A stretch of 64,000 nt of DNA from Setophaga petechia. Taxonomy: Eukaryota; Chordata; Aves; Passeriformes; Parulidae. A program made the translations under genes and the position numbers. Location: positions 13,728,936 to 13,792,935 of the forward strand of contig JANCRA010000025.1 in NCBI GenBank assembly GCA_024362935.1. The letters are read 5' to 3'. Below, in pieces: positions 14,453 to 28,535 of the stretch. The first letter of the stretch is position 1. Each line of letters starts with the position of its first letter. Below the pieces are notes generated by a model, which was given only the letters and a program-made list of their open reading frames with translations, was not told the origin of the DNA and ran no database searches.

Positions 14453-17400
14453 TGAAAAAAAAGCTCATCACACATGGCTCCTGGCAGAGGCATTCAAATC
14501 AGCAAAACCTCTCCTCTCTTACTCAAACAGAAGATCCTCAAAGTCTCTCCACCTGTAAAACAAAAAGCCCTGCACACATATAGCCTTTCAACATTTATTT
14601 TCATAGCTCAATTTCCTTAGCACCTTCTCATCCAGATGTTCTAGGGCTTCTTCTGGCTGCCTGTCCCACAGAACTCAAATGATGAAGCACAGGCAAGCTG
14701 CACCTGCCTCTCTGAGTCAGACCAGTAGCTGTACCTGAAGATGAGCACTACATCTCTGATAGTGGTTAGTATCTGCTTCTTTCTCAGGAGCCTCCCAGGC
14801 TTGATTACCATGAGGCTTGATTTCCCAAAGCTAATGAGAGGGATTATTAAAATATCCTGAAAATTAAGAATAATTTGCATAGATACACTTTACCAATTGT
14901 TCTGCTTTTCTGAAAGTCATGGGGAAAAATTAGAGCTTTTAGCTGTGTGAAAAATCAGCCCTTTCATTACTTGTCTTCTAATTGTCAATCTAGGGTAATC
15001 TGCATAAACAAATAAAAGCAACTGACTTTCTTTATATTTACCTTAAGCACTTGGAGCCATAAGACTTCCGTGTGACAATTTTTGGAGATACATATATATG
15101 TATATATGAAATTAATTTATAAGCTATTCAAATTTGTATGATTTGCATATTAGAAGCTAATTAGAAAAGCAAGCTCCAGAATTTCAAAATCCTAGACTAC
15201 ATAGGAAATGAAGGGGAAAAAACTGATAGCTGCAGGACTCATTTGCTTAAGAAGTTACCTTGCCCTTATTAACTGTATTCAAAACAGGCTTTTGTTGCAC
15301 AGGGATATGGTAATGTTTCCCCTGAGGCCTGAGATCATGTGGAATCAGTGAAGTATAAATGCATATATATTGCATTTGGATGAGCTGACACTTGGTGTGT
15401 CTTGGCCCCCATGAGTTAATGCAGGCAGAAATGGAATGGCAAACCTCATTGCAGATGTTGCATTTTCCCCAATTCCCCTCCTGGCAACAAATGAAATTTT
15501 AACTCCCTGCTGCAGGAGAGCTCAGTCTCCTCTGCAGAGCTGAGTATCAGCATTTTATATTGCACTGGAACACCCTCAGAGCTTTTTCCAGGGAAATCCA
15601 CAAGGCATTCACCATTTGCTCCAGCAAAGGCAGCATCACACCCCTCAATTCCCAGTTTTCCTGTAAGATGGTGCCCTTTTCTAATAGGCATTAAATTATC
15701 CAAAAAAGCCTCCAGTGCTTCACCCAGATTAGAGCTACAGGGAGGCTGGATTTTTTTTTTTTTTTTTTGTTTCCAAAAGCCCCTTGTAACATTTTTCTCT
15801 GTTTTAAAATAGAAGGAAAATTTGAAGTTGAAAAACTTTCAGTAAAAGATAATTTTTATTGAAATAATCAAGATTCAAGACATATGCTTAAGTAAAGTAA
15901 AAGCAGTTTAATCTGGCATTGATTTTTTTTTCTCAGTTATATATGATTTATAATGGAAATGTAAACCAAATTAAAATGTGTGAGGACAAAATGTGAGATT
16001 TCAACCTTGCATTTCTGAAATGCCTGTTTCAGAATTGGCATGTTTCTACAGAACATTTGACTTTCAGCATCAGCATTCTTCTAACAGAAAATATTTTTGC
16101 AGGGGGAAAAAATTGAATTTTGGCTAGTTTTACTCAAAATGTTCCCAGAAATTTTCAAAGAGCTCCATACTTAAAGGAAGATGGCACAATTTGAGAAGCT
16201 TTTCTGATTTGTTCTTGTGGGGATTTTTGGGGGGGGTATTTTTGGGGCTTTTTTTTTGGTTGGGCTTTTTTTTTTTAATAATTTGATTTCACTATAATGT
16301 TGTGGGAATTTACACTTATGCCATCTGCAATCCAGTAGTAGTCCCTGTCAGAGAAATACCAGATACATTTCTGCCTGGCCTCATAATAACCTCACAGAAT
16401 TTTGGTGGCTGGTGGGTTATGTCCAGGGCTCTTGTGATTAAAACCTCAGACAGCAGTGGCAGACAGATGGCTCTGGAAGGGGCTGTGCTAACTCCCCAGT
16501 GGAATGGCAGACTATTACCTGCCAGCACTCAGGTTGATTTGAAGCCCTGACTTTTTCCAGCTCTCCACAAAGTCTTGTGCAACTCAGCCTCCTGAGGTCA
16601 CTTCAGATTTTTGACACTACAAATACAAGAGGATGTCTAGTGTCTTCTTATACCATGACTCTACGGCACAGATAACTTCTAAACCTCTTTATTTCCCCCA
16701 ATATTTTGGTGAATTCTTGGTCTTCTTGAAACTCACAACCTTGCAGATCCCATCTCAGTGTAACCACATGGGAAGGAAACATCTCCAGAAGAGCAGTGGA
16801 GTTTCTCATTGCCAAATGTGTGCTTTTAACTCCCCTCCACATCTTACCTATGACTTTAATTAGTTCATTTCCCCAGAATGTCTCTTGCCACACATCATCT
16901 TGTGTCCAAAGTCAGAGATGCAGCATGGCTGAAGTAGGCCTCTTGGAGGAGACCTGAAGACCTGGATCTAGAAAAGACCAATATCCTACAAATGCCAAGG
17001 AACTACACAACACTTCAGCCTGCTCCAGAAGCTCTGCAGAGCAGGTTCTCAGAGGCACCCTTCCTGCAGTGAGGAGAAAAAAGCAAGAAGTGAACATGTA
17101 TCACCCCCTTCCTCATGGGACAAGGCTGACAGACCAATATCAAGTTTCCAACAGATATGGCATCTTCATGGGTAACTTTTCATTCTCCAAATTCAACAAT
17201 CAAGGAAATGCCTTAACAGACATCCATCACCAGCAACCAGCTGCTCTAAGTGGGCTCCTAGAAGCTCCATCCATGAGCCACAGTTTCCTCAGTGGAGAAA
17301 GGCCATGACAGATTGTCACAAAAAGCAGCACAAGAATCTGACCACTCGTTCTCCTGAGAAATATGGAGCTACTCTGTCATATTGTGGTGGCAGCATCTCA

Positions 17401-20400
17401 AAGACACATTTCCTCTCATCTCTTCCAACCTATCAGGCATAACAGGGAGGCTGCAGTTGTACCTCTGCATTGACTGAGACAACTCCAGTGAAGCAATTAT
17501 AACATTGTGCATTCAGCTGCTCAAATGCTCTCCACAACACAAAGCTTGAATTAGCTCTGGCAAAATTCTTCCCTGTGAATAAAAATGCTGTTAAAAAGTA
17601 AAAAGCTATCAGCAAGGAAGTTCTGCTCCTCAAACTTCAGGGAAAAGATCAGTTTGGGCTTCCTATCAAGGCTATATCCACTCCAAGAGAGTTGAACTCA
17701 TCTTCAGTGTGTCCTGTGGTGCAAAAGAATTGCTACCATCAGCAGTGGGAATGCTGCCTGCCTGTCCTGTCATCAACAGCTACTGAACAGCTACTGACAC
17801 CCAGCAGAGGAGGAGCCTCCATGGTGATGTGGATTAAACACATACTGCACAGACCTAATGAAGCTCCCTTCAGACATTTCCAGGGGCTGCTTCTCTGCAG
17901 AGCCTTTACAGTTGTCAGCAAACCAGCCAAAAGGAGCTCAAACCTCCCAACATGGTCCTCTGTCTCCAGTGTTCCACAAGGATGAGGTGGGGCTAATATC
18001 TCTTCTCTGGCATTTCCTACTGAATCTTTCATTTGAATCTGCCTATTGACACACTTTCCTGTTTTCTTCCAAATCCTTATCCATAAGATATCCTAAGCCG
18101 TGGATATTTCAGGGAACTTTGATGCTACTGTGAATATACAAAGCCCTTTTGCTCATATTTTTGCTGCTGTCTTTACAGGTCTGAAACCACATCATCCCTT
18201 CTCAGAATTTCAGAATGGATTGCATTACAGCATAAATATCCTACTATATTGACTCTGTTACATATTGCTCTTGAAAGATTGAGACTGGTTCTCCTGGAGT
18301 ACAAATTTGATCCTCTCCTAGCTTCCAAAGCACAATCCATTAGAAAGTTTTTCAGACACCAAGTTTGATTTGTGAAACATCCTGGAGGTTCAACAGGACC
18401 TAGAGGGGTTGTGTTCTTCACAAGCAGTTCCCAGTAAACCTCACTGCCACCCACCCAGGCAGAGCAGGATTACCAGGAATACAGTTCCCTGCCCAGTCCT
18501 GTGGCTTCTGAGATTTTAAGTATCTCTCCACTGGATAAACCTGGCTTCTTTCCCAGAAACTTCTTTCCCTGGGATCCTGACTTCATGATGGGCACAAGTT
18601 TTGACTTCCTCTTTTGTGCCTGTAGGGGCTCTAAGAATGCTCTCAGGTTTGCAGCAAGTGAAGCGATTTATCTGCCTAAAAAGCTGGTGTTCTGGTACAC
18701 TCTGAATATGAATGAGATGTATACAGGCAACAATATTCTGAGGAAGTTTTCAGACATATTGCAGGGATCACTCAGTTTTTATCCCACTGAATTTTTACTT
18801 GGGCTTCTAGAACCTTCTCTTCTCTTTCTTGGCCTCTTCTGCTCCTTAACATCTCTCTTGCCTTTTTAAATAGAGTGACATAAAAAGACAGAAGAAAACA
18901 AACCCAAACAGTTCTCATTGCACTCATCCCTTAAGTGTCTTTACACAGGTGCATCCTGCCTCAGATATTTCTTTTCCCACTCAGCCTGCAGGTTCCCTTC
19001 TGTATCACTCCAAATATGGCCTTGCACTTGTGATTTATACTTCAGATCCCTTTTCTGTACAAGGGAAACTGCTCAGAAAATCACCTCTGACTGATGTCCC
19101 TGCTGTGGACCTTTCCTATTCAGTATGTTCATGCTACTCATGTCCCAAAGGAGAAGGGCAGGACAGAAGTCTTGTCTTGAAGTTCCTTTGCAGGTTAAAC
19201 CCCATGCAGGAGCAGGGACACAGCCAAGAGTGCTTTCTGCTCAGTGGTGTGGCTTCTCCAAAAGCTCTTCCAGAGACATCAAGCAGATGAGGGTTTGTTT
19301 TTTCACATTGTTCTGAGATTTGTAGAAATGAAATCCTGTCCATTTCAAATGGGCAATAGACAGTGGCTTTAATTCCAAGTACTTGTCACCACGCTTCCAT
19401 CCCTGGGAACTGATGTGACCACTGCATTCTCAGGTGCCAGTGGCCTGTCCTTGTCCTAAAATTGGCTGAAGATTCTTGGATAATTTAGAAATAGCTCTCT
19501 CAGCTTTAGGGCTCAGAATGGCCACACTGGAAAGTTCCAGTAATGGGTTCTCAGATTCCTGTGCTCAGGTCCATGGGGTGCCCATTTGGCACAGCTGGTA
19601 GGATTTGTCTCCTTTCTGAAACCTTTGGGGATATTCAAAAATGCATTCAGTAACCCAAAGGTGGGAGTTGATTTCCCCCTATGAACTCACACAAGCATAG
19701 CAGGAGCCCCAGCCCACAGTGCCACAGTTTGTACCAATCCCACTTGCCAGCATCAGCAGAACCTTCCCTGTGCTGCTTTTGAGCCTCTACCATAGGCAGT
19801 GATATAATTTGGTACACTTTTGACCACAGCTTAAAACACAGCCCAGTAAGCTCAGGGAATAGGAGAAGAAATGACAGGGGAAGCACAATATCCCACTGCA
19901 CCTCAAAAGGCTTGTCAGTCACAGATGCACAAACACCATCAGCCAGGAAGGATGGAAAGTCCTGAAAATTTTCAGGCCTCCTTCAGTTATTTTGAAGGAC
20001 CTTTGTACCTTCTACCAGCAATGCAGCAAGCAGCAGAATAAGGGTCCTTCCACTGTGAGAAAAGGTGATTTGCAGAACTAGAAAGAGGAAGGGGGATGGG
20101 ACAGAGAAATACTTTGCTGGAAAGATGTTTGCCTAGCAACACAAAATCAAAATCTATGCCTGACCTGTAAGAAATGTCTCTATGGGCACTGCTGCTTCAT
20201 TTGGTATTCAAGCCAACTTTTGCCTGTATGTGATCTGAAAACACAAGAGCAAACATGTGAAAGAGGAGGATGAAAGCAGTGAAAGCTGACACTACCAAAC
20301 CAATGAATTAACCCAAGTTATTAAATGAGCTGGTGTACCTTGGGTTTTTAATTGCTCTCATCTGCCCATATCACCAAAATAGGCTGTGCATTCAAACTAC

Positions 20401-21447
20401 AGGGTTTTTTTAGGTAATACAATGCCAATTTGATTACTGCAGCATCCTTGGAGAGCAGGAGCATGCTGCAGGAGACCTCCATGGCACTAGAGGGGAATTC
20501 TGACACTGGCAGAAAAAGAAATACATCAATTCCCACTTTGCTAAAATAGCAGACAGGTTTGGCATATGGTAGAGGTTAGGCCTGAAGGATTATGTTACTA
20601 TTGAACTGAAGGACTCCTAATAAAGACAGTTTCATTTAATTTACAATTCTGCTTCTTACACCTAAGGATACTTGCAGCCTTGGGTATATTTTAGAATTGC
20701 TCTCAGTATTGGAAATGACCCCAGAGGTTAATCAAGGAATATCAGGCAGAGTGTCTGCAACAATTTGACTCTTCCAGGCGTGACCAGGGCTGGGCTCAGC
20801 TCAGCCTGGCCTCCAAGAACACATCCACTGAGTGCCTAGGGCTCTGCTGTGAGGTGGGTAAAGGCAGAGTCAGCTAATTAGCTGCATCAGCCCACACTCA
20901 CAGCTGGTGCTGGATGTTGCAGGGCAGCCAAGAGCCAGTCAGACTCTCCCAACCCAGGACTGTGTGTAAGGGAATGGGGATACATAAACAGAAAGTGTTG
21001 CTTTAGCCCTGGGATGTTATGGGTTTACAAATCTGATGGATGCACTGGAAGCTGGCTGGTCCCTGTGCAGACATGGCCTGGATCTGAGCTGGAGAGCCAA
21101 ATCAGCCCCTGTATTGAACTCATAGTGCTGATGCAAGAAACATTTTACCAGTACAGTACCTCCACTGCCAGGGTGTCCAGCACTCAGGAGACACTGGGTG
21201 TGACTCACATGTGGTGGTAGTGGAGAGAGCTTGCATCAAATTCACAGGCAGTTGTACCCACTTCTGCCACAGCCAGCCTTGATCCTGGGCATCCTAGGGA
21301 ATAAGCCCAGCCTCTTGTGCATTTCTTTCAAATCCCCTTTTGCCCTCTTCTGCCATTTTGTTGCTCCTGTGTTAGCCAAGACCTAGTTTACTAGGGCTCT
21401 TGATTGGAGACTTATTACAGCTTATTTCTGTCTGCCTTTCTTTAAAG

Positions 21448-21480
21448 CCAGCTGAACATACCCAATGCTCTTCCTCTATG
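21448..21480 (+). CDS. CACNA1C: CACNA1C exon 33 (alternative, IVS3-S4 linker)
   Basis: This 33-nt exon encodes PAEHTQCSSSM, the optional 11-residue insert in the extracellular S3-S4 linker of repeat IV. The acceptor is TTTAAAG and the donor GTAAGA (21481). Mammalian Cav1.2 carries the nearly identical PAEHTQCSPSM. Inclusion is known to affect the voltage dependence of activation. Being a multiple of three with phase 0 on both sides, it can be skipped without a frame change. A UGCAUG site follows 117 nt downstream. Confidence 0.97.
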
Positions 21481-24362
21481 GTAAGACCAAAAATACAGAC
21501 CACCCTCCCAGCTTCTGTGACACTCTTTCTAACACACTCCTTTTTTCTCTTCTCCGTGATCACAAGTTCTCTCTCCAAGCCCAGCCTAGTTATTTGTGCA
21601 TGAAGCTGCCATGTCATGTATTGGTGTGAGTCTGGTGTTCACATGAGCTGTGAATATGCTGCACATGTGTATCTCTTGTGCATCCTGAGCTTTCCTTTGG
21701 TCAAGTTAACTGTTGTTCTGCCTTCTAATGAACCACCAAGAGAGAACTGGACCTGGTAAGATTTCTTGTTAGCCACAATCTCCCTGTGTCACTGTCAATG
21801 TGATGCTGAATGAGTTTGCAGCGTGACTTCATGTCCAAAGCTCCAGAAAAGGAAGAGTTGGGACTCTGAGACTCCTCTTCAATGAGGTGATTCATTATAA
21901 CACTTGAGTTTGTATTTTGCACAAAAAAAGAGTAACTGGTGCAATGGTACACAAAACTCTGCTGCCTTGGTGTGCAAGTTCCCACACCATCCCCAGAGAG
22001 CTCCAGTTTCTGGATTGCCACTGTGCAGAACCTCCCTCCTCTGGCAAGGATAGGCTTTCAAAAAGCTGGATGAAAGCCAGGAGGAATTAGGGCTACTCAT
22101 TATTACTACTATTAGCAAGCAGGGCTACTCAAGCATCAGCTAATCTACAGCCACCTAGTTTTGAAATGACTGTCATCTTCTGAGGCATGGCTGAGTTTTT
22201 GGCTAAGTGGTTTGATGCCAGCAAGTTGCAGATTTGCGTCAGGGAGGGATTTGTTCTATTTTATCTGCTGCTGAGGCTTTGCCTGCTGCAGGACACTAGG
22301 AGGGCAGAGATAAACTTCTGCCTACAGTAGCTGCCTCCTCTCAGCAAGGAAGGACAAAGGAATACTAAAACCTCTGTCCAGACCCATGTCCCAACTTGCT
22401 GCCACCTAAAGAGCCAAGCCAACCAGAAGAACAGCAGGTAGAATAAGAAAGCACTGGTTTTTTAGTCACAACCATAGCATGATTGCTGTCCATACAGCCT
22501 CTAGATTGGTACCTCAGCTCTGTTTTAGATGGTATTAGAGCTTGGCTTCTACAGGACTGGAAGAGGTATTTGACCTTACAGTTATCCCTCTGGGACTGTA
22601 GCACTGAGAGTATTCAGTGCCATGATTTTTGATTCCTTGGAGGCCATATTCCCTCCTTCACCTCAGAGCAATTCCCTGCAATCTGCTGAAGCCCACAGCC
22701 TGATGTCCAAGCAATCAAACCAGGATGATGTGAGGTGTAGGGAGCACTCAGGCTTTTCATGACACAGCCTGTTTCCCTAATCTTTTTCACCCAGTTATTC
22801 CATGGGCAGCCAGTGTCAGCCTTTGGTGCAGCCTGGAGGAAGTTACCTGGTGACAGACACACCACAGACAGACAGACAGACAGACAAGCTGCAGCTGGGT
22901 GCAATCCTGATCTGTTGCACATGGTGCTGAGCAGGGGTCACACCCAGCACCCAGCTACAGCCCCTGCATAGGGACAGGGACAGAGCTGAGCACCAGTCAG
23001 CTCAGAAACAGAGGCACATCTGCATCTGGGCATTTCATCCCAGAAACATCCACCCAGGCTGCTCCTGTGCCTTGGCTTTTATCAGAAGCAGACAGGCTGC
23101 TGTTTTCACTGCCCAGTGACAGGAAATCCAAAGGGTCTGTTCTCTCTTGGTTTACACAGTGGTGAGTAGTTAACAGCAGGGGTGATCTGCACTGTTTCTT
23201 CCTCCTAAATGTTGCTCTTTTGGTGGTGTTTAGACTCAAACTGCAGTCTTTGCAGTCTGGGTGGGGACAGAGAGGGGGATTCCATGCACTGTGCTCCACA
23301 GCAGGTCAAGTGGCAGGGTGACAGTGTTATCTCCCCCTGTGACAGGAGGTCACATTCCCACAGTGCTGCTACCGGAAGGCACCAGCTCCACAGGCTTGGC
23401 ACAGTATTTTAGGGGGTTAATAAACTGGAAAACTTGGCATTTGCTGTGCCCTTGAGCTAGGCAGCAAGTCCTGTGCCAAGGCCAGGTGAGCCTGCTGCTG
23501 CAGCAGCCTTCAGATGGATGTTGCCTTCACACATGTGAAGGCTTTGGAACGTCAGAGCTGGTTGCAACCCCAGGGGAAAATGCTTAGGGACAAAGCAGAT
23601 GCTGTGAGAAAAAACAGGCCAGAAGAAAGACTATTTTAAAATACTCCACGCTCAAACAGTAGCAGCCAAGCCAAAATAAAATGTTTTTAAAAAAACAGAA
23701 GTCAGTGCGCAGACTGTGGGAAATACAAAGGGGTCATGAGAAATGAGAAAGGCCCAGCAGTGGGAGCGAGTGACCAGGGGCCAGCCCACAGGAGCATGGC
23801 CACAGCAGCACAGGGACAGCCAGGCTGGCAGGGGTGCCAGTGACACCAACACACACTTTGGGGTGCCCCCGTGGGGTTTTGCAGCGAGGGACAAATCTGG
23901 GACCTGCTTCTGTTTCTCAGCAGAGCAAGCAGAACATGGCTGGTGCCTGACACCAGCTTCAGCAGAACTGCTGGCTGAGACACCCACTGGGGTGAAACAC
24001 TCAAGGCAGGCCAAAAGGGAAAGTGTCTTTCTCCTCCAGTGCAAGGTCAAAGGGGAATTGCCTCTTTCTGATGTGGGGAGATGTATTGGAGGGGCATGAG
24101 CATAATCCCTGAAAGGCCAGGCAAACTGAAGGGAGAGGCTGATGGCCTTGAGAGGCCCCCTAGAGCAGCCTCACCACCATGGGACACAGGGAGGGCTGGA
24201 GCAGCCTCGGCCTGTCCCTGGGGTGCCGGGGAGTGGAAGCCCAGGGAGCAGTGGCAGGACAAGGAACAGTGCAGTGAACCCTCGGCGTAGGCTCCTCTGT
24301 GGCCCAGGGCCCTGGTTGCTCTCGTGCTGTTGTAACTCTGCCTCTGTGCCAATGGCTTCCAG
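21481..24362 (+). other. CACNA1C: CACNA1C intron 33
   Basis: This 2.9-kb intron contains a short CAGA microsatellite at about 22865-22888 and otherwise unremarkable, moderately GC-rich sequence from 23.2 kb onward. Apart from the UGCAUG at 21597 I see no recognisable element. Confidence 0.75.
21597..21602 (+). promoter_or_regulatory. UGCAUG element downstream of exon 33 (candidate Rbfox site)
   Basis: The hexamer TGCATG begins 117 nt after the last base of exon 33. Rbfox proteins are known to bind UGCAUG and, when it lies in the downstream intron, to promote inclusion. Rbfox control of CACNA1C exon 33 has been described in mammals. That this site is used in the bird is inference. Confidence 0.5.
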
Positions 24363-24491
24363 AACGCAGAGGAAAACTCTCGCATCTCAATCACCTTCTT
24401 CCGACTCTTCCGCGTGATGCGCCTCGTGAAGCTCCTGAGCCGAGGGGAGGGCATCCGGACACTGCTGTGGACCTTCATCAAGTCCTTCCAG
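24363..24491 (+). CDS. CACNA1C: CACNA1C exon 34 (repeat IV S4 voltage sensor)
   Basis: This 129-nt, phase-0 exon encodes 43 residues: [20 protein letters not shown], then [20 protein letters not shown] and SFQ. It contains the S4 helix of repeat IV, with arginines and lysines at every third position ([10 protein letters not shown]), and the S4-S5 linker. These positive charges sense membrane voltage. The donor is GTATTC at 24492, slightly weaker than its neighbours. Apart from synonymous changes the residues match mammalian Cav1.2 as I recall it. Confidence 0.98.
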
Positions 24492-27400
24492 GTATTCCTT
24501 CACTTATCTCTAAGAAACACCTCACTCCTTTTGGTTTCCCTCGCTGGCCTCTCGGGGAGAGGTTTCACCCCAGTGCCTGAGCTCAAAGGTGCCCGGGGAG
24601 AGGCAGCACAAATGAGTCAAGCAAATGGAACTCGCAGGGTATGAGTTTCATCTTTAAAGCATGAGGAATTGCTTGAGACCCTCCTGAACAGCCTTAACAG
24701 CTCAGTTCAACTCAATTACTGCCTGTCTGTGACCCTTTGATCTCATCTTTTTTTTTTCCTTATTTGAGCTGTATTTCATATGTGTAACTCTAAGTGAGAT
24801 ACATAGCTATGGGGGGAAGGACTGTGTCTCAATTAAGTTTCCTTTAAGCATTGTTTTGAGGATTTCCAGTGAGTATTAGAGGTGTGTGGCCTCCATACTT
24901 TCATCCAAGAAGAATTCACCTTTTTAGCCCTACTCTTTTGAGCTGGTAACAATGCCAAGTTATTAAATTGCTGCTGCTTTCTTCCCTGGAGACAGGTTGC
25001 ATTTCAATGGTAGGTAAAGTTCCAGAGTAGATGGGAGGAAGTGAAGAATATCAGACTGGATAAGAATCATCACCTTTAGAGGAAAACAAACACTCCAGTT
25101 ATTTGCTAGAAAGAAACCTAGCCACATATAGTAAAATGATAGTTAGAGATGAAGCGTGGCATATTCCTGCATTCTAAAAGTACTTGACCTGGATTTACTG
25201 GACCAGCACAGCCTGGATGTTAGCTGGGGCTTATCCAAAGGAATCAGCAGGGAAACACAGCACAGGAATACAAATGGTGGTCTAAACATGAGCAAATATG
25301 CAGAACACACCACTGGGCAAAAGCACAAAAGAGTAACTTGTGCAACACACGGGCCTTGAAACAGCATCTACATAGCCCTCAGACCGAGGCTGTAAGTGGT
25401 CAATAGCTTCTCTATTAACTCAAGTAGAAAAGGAACTGACCCATACTTTAAAACTTAAACCTCACCAGTGACAACACAAGCTGGGACCAAAGCCTGCAGT
25501 GCTGCAGCTCATTGCAACTTGTCTCTTCTCAGCAGAAGTGGCACACATGCAGGGACACACCTGGCTGAGACACAGGGACCTGCACGAACTTATTCCAGTG
25601 CAGCTCTCAGTGGTGCCAGTAGCCTGACCACCAGGCTGATGCAAAGGACTCGTTTTGCACACTCCTTGACTGCCAGAGGACCTAGCCCTGCACAGCAGGT
25701 TTCTGGCACATCCACAGCACAGTGACTTTTTCCATTGCTTGCAGAGTTGCCAACTTCCAGGTTGTTATTTGAGCAGTGCCACTGGGAACCATTCTGTTTG
25801 CGTGCGTAGGAATGAGATTCCCTTGGCACAGCTCAGCCAGCCCTGGTGCAGGGGACAGAGTCACACTTTCCAGCTCCTGCCTCTCCTCCCCTTGCCCCTG
25901 TGCCCCTCCAGCCTCTTTGGCAATAGCTTGCCCTGAGCTGAACTTGTCATGGCTCATGGCTGGAGAGGAGGAGATGGATGGGAAAGGGAGCACCTGGAAC
26001 TTCCCTCCTGTGACCTCCAAACCTCTTCAACTGGGGAGTCACTTCAGGCAGGGCTGTAGGGTGGTGGGAGAAAGGATGGAGGGAGGGATCTTCCACAGCA
26101 GGGGAGGGGGAAAAAACAGGCAGCATTGCAAGTAAGTGCCTTTTCCCTTGAAAGCCTTTAGCCATTTATAACATGGAATTCTCTGCTCCAAGCTCCTCCT
26201 CTTGCAACTACCGGGAGGCTCCTTTGGCAGCTAAGAATAGCCACTGTGCCGCTCCCACCGTCAGAATGTGGGATCCCAGCAGACTTTGGCACGGGCTCTC
26301 CAGTGTCCCCACATGCTTCCAGGAAGCATCTCTGCTCACACAGGGCAGCCCAACAAGCAAGGAACCCATGGAGTGAGATCCCATGGTCGTTTCCACGTGC
26401 CCTGGGCATGGCATGAAGTGCTGACGTAGGAGCTGGGGCACCGGTCAGAGCGGTGGGAAAATGCTCCACAGGGTTTCCTGCTGTCTGCAGAGACAGCAAC
26501 AGGGTCAGCCTGGGGAGTGGGAGGAGGAGGAGGAAGTGAGAGGGTGCTGAGGGCACGGCAGGGCCGTGGGAATGACAAGGACAAAGTGGTAACGCCAAGG
26601 AAGGACAGAGCCGGAGAGGACAGAGACAGAAATGGAGAATACGGGAAGCTGAAGGAGCCATGGGGAACAAGGGGCAGGGATGAGCAGGAAGGTGCATTAG
26701 TGGAGAGGAATGAACTGAGCACAACATGAAAAGGAAGTGGAGGAGCAGACAGGACAGAAGACACTTTCCCACCCCCATTTGGATGGGGAAAACAGCAGTA
26801 CTATCAGAAAACAGTTACGGTTACACACCTTAGAAGTACTGTTAATTTATACACCTCAGGTCCTGTCTGGACACTATCCCAGGAGCTCTTGGGTATTGTG
26901 TGTATCAAGTCCCAACTAAATCATCACAAAATGTTTGGAGCCCAGTTCTGAGCTGGTGGTCTCTTCAGTGACATTGTGAGGTAAACATACTGATTTGTCT
27001 GGCCCCCTAAAAAGCCAGAGGAATCTGTCCTGAGACTCAAGGTGATGATTACCAACATTCTCCAAAGGATTTGATTATCTTTTGCCATTTTAATATTCTG
27101 ATCTCTTTGAGATGATTTATGCAGATCTTAGTTAAATTTCCATGGTGGCCAGTGAAAATATTCCCTCGTTTTTTCCTGCAGGATTCAGTTGTCTTGAATT
27201 TAGGATTAAAGAAGGGTTTGGGTTGCAAGGGACCTTAAAGATCACCTAGTTCCAGCCACTCTGCCATGGGCAGGGACACCTTCCACTCGACCAGATTGTT
27301 CAGAGCTACACCCAACCTGGCCTTGAACATTCCCAGAAACAGGACAACCACAGCTTCTCTGAGCAAGCTGTTCATGTCCCACTAACCCAATAGTAAATTT

Positions 27401-28469
27401 GTTCCTAATATTTAATCTAAACCTGCCCTCTTTCAGTTTAAAACCATCGCCCCTTCTCCTATCACTGCATGTCCTTGAAAAAAATCCCTCTATGTCTTTA
27501 CTGTAGGCCCCCTTTAGGTATTGGGAGGTACTCTAGGGTCTCTTTAGGTATTGGAAGGTACTCTAGGGTCTCTCTGGAGCCTTTTCTTCTCCAGACTGAA
27601 CAACCCAACTCTCTCAGCCTGTCTCCATAGCAGAGGTGCTGCAGCCCTCTGATAATGTTGTAGGCTCGTTATATTCTGTAAAACAGGGTGTTCAAAATCT
27701 AGATCAGGGACTGTGCTCACATTTTCAGAGTGAATGTGTCCACCCATTTCCTCTGAATAAAGTTCTGAAAGCCCCTGGTCTGAGCACTAGATATTTCAAA
27801 AGATTCCTGCTCAAAAAGCCCAGGAAGTCCCGAGCCCTTGATTCCTGTCAGTGGTGGAGGAAACCAGGAGCACTCAGCACTTGCTGATTGCACTGACCCC
27901 TTCCCCAGGAGGCAGTTCTGCTTATCAGGGCTCTGCATTTCCTCTCCAGCAGCTGATCACTGACACTCGGTGCGTGGCACACACCATCAGGGACACCAAA
28001 CACCCAACAGGAAGGTGCTGATGCTTCTTCAGGTACTTAGGGTGGTAGCAGCCATTGTAGCAGAAACCTTGAATTAAGATTCCAGCAGCTGTTGCATCCT
28101 TTATTTCACCATTCCGGATGCAGGGAAATATCACACTGCCATTAGTGCCAGAGTAGAGCTGGCTGTGAGAGCTTTCTCCTCCTGGTAAGCAGGTGTAGAC
28201 ACTGGTTTTCCCTCTTTCCTGGTTCGGTGAAGGGCGGGAGTGACGGGAAGGCAGCGGAGCTCCATCCATCCATCTATCCATCCATCCCCCATGGCACAGA
28301 GCCGAGCCGGCTGGGCTGGGCGGGCAAACCAAGCGTGGGCTTGCAGAGGCATCTAGTGGCTACTGCCCGCACTACAGAGCCACGCTGGGGACAGCCGCGC
28401 CCCTGTCCCACAGCCAGCCGCACGAGCCAGGCAGAGACACAGCCCTCTCTTTTTTTCTTTCGTTTCCAG
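24492..28469 (+). other. CACNA1C: CACNA1C intron 34
   Basis: This 4-kb intron carries an antisense CR1 tail (27214-27664) and a TCCA microsatellite at 28261-28288 close to the exon 35 acceptor. The 206-codon minus-strand frame around 26158-26778 is low-complexity proline, serine and leucine sequence and is not convincing. Confidence 0.75.
27214..27664 (-). mobile_element. CR1 LINE 3' end fragment, antisense
   Basis: The plus strand reads as the reverse complement of the avian CR1 3' region: GGGACCTTAAAGATCACCTA near the left end, GGCCTTGAACATTCCCAG, then CTCCAGACTGAACAACCC and CTCAGCCTGTCTCCATAG. The element therefore lies on the minus strand, 5'-truncated as is usual for CR1. It contains a 30-bp internal duplication (units beginning at 27513 and 27543). 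Boundaries are approximate. Confidence 0.88.
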
Positions 28470-28535
28470 GCTCTCCCCTACGTGGCTCTTTTAATAGTGA
28501 TGTTGTTCTTCATCTACGCTGTGATTGGGATGCAG
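28470..28535 (+). CDS. CACNA1C: CACNA1C exon 35 (repeat IV S5)
   Basis: This 66-nt exon encodes ALPYVALLIVMLFFIYAVIG plus MQ, 22 residues forming the S5 helix of repeat IV. The acceptor is TTTCCAG and the donor GTAAGT at 28536. It is phase 0 on both sides. The LLIVMLF sequence fits Cav1.2; I recall LLIAMLF in Cav1.3. Confidence 0.98.

Noticed and set aside
26158..26778. 206-codon minus-strand frame in intron 34
   Set aside because: The composition is low-complexity, leucine-, proline- and serine-rich, with no recognisable domain, promoter or splice signals.
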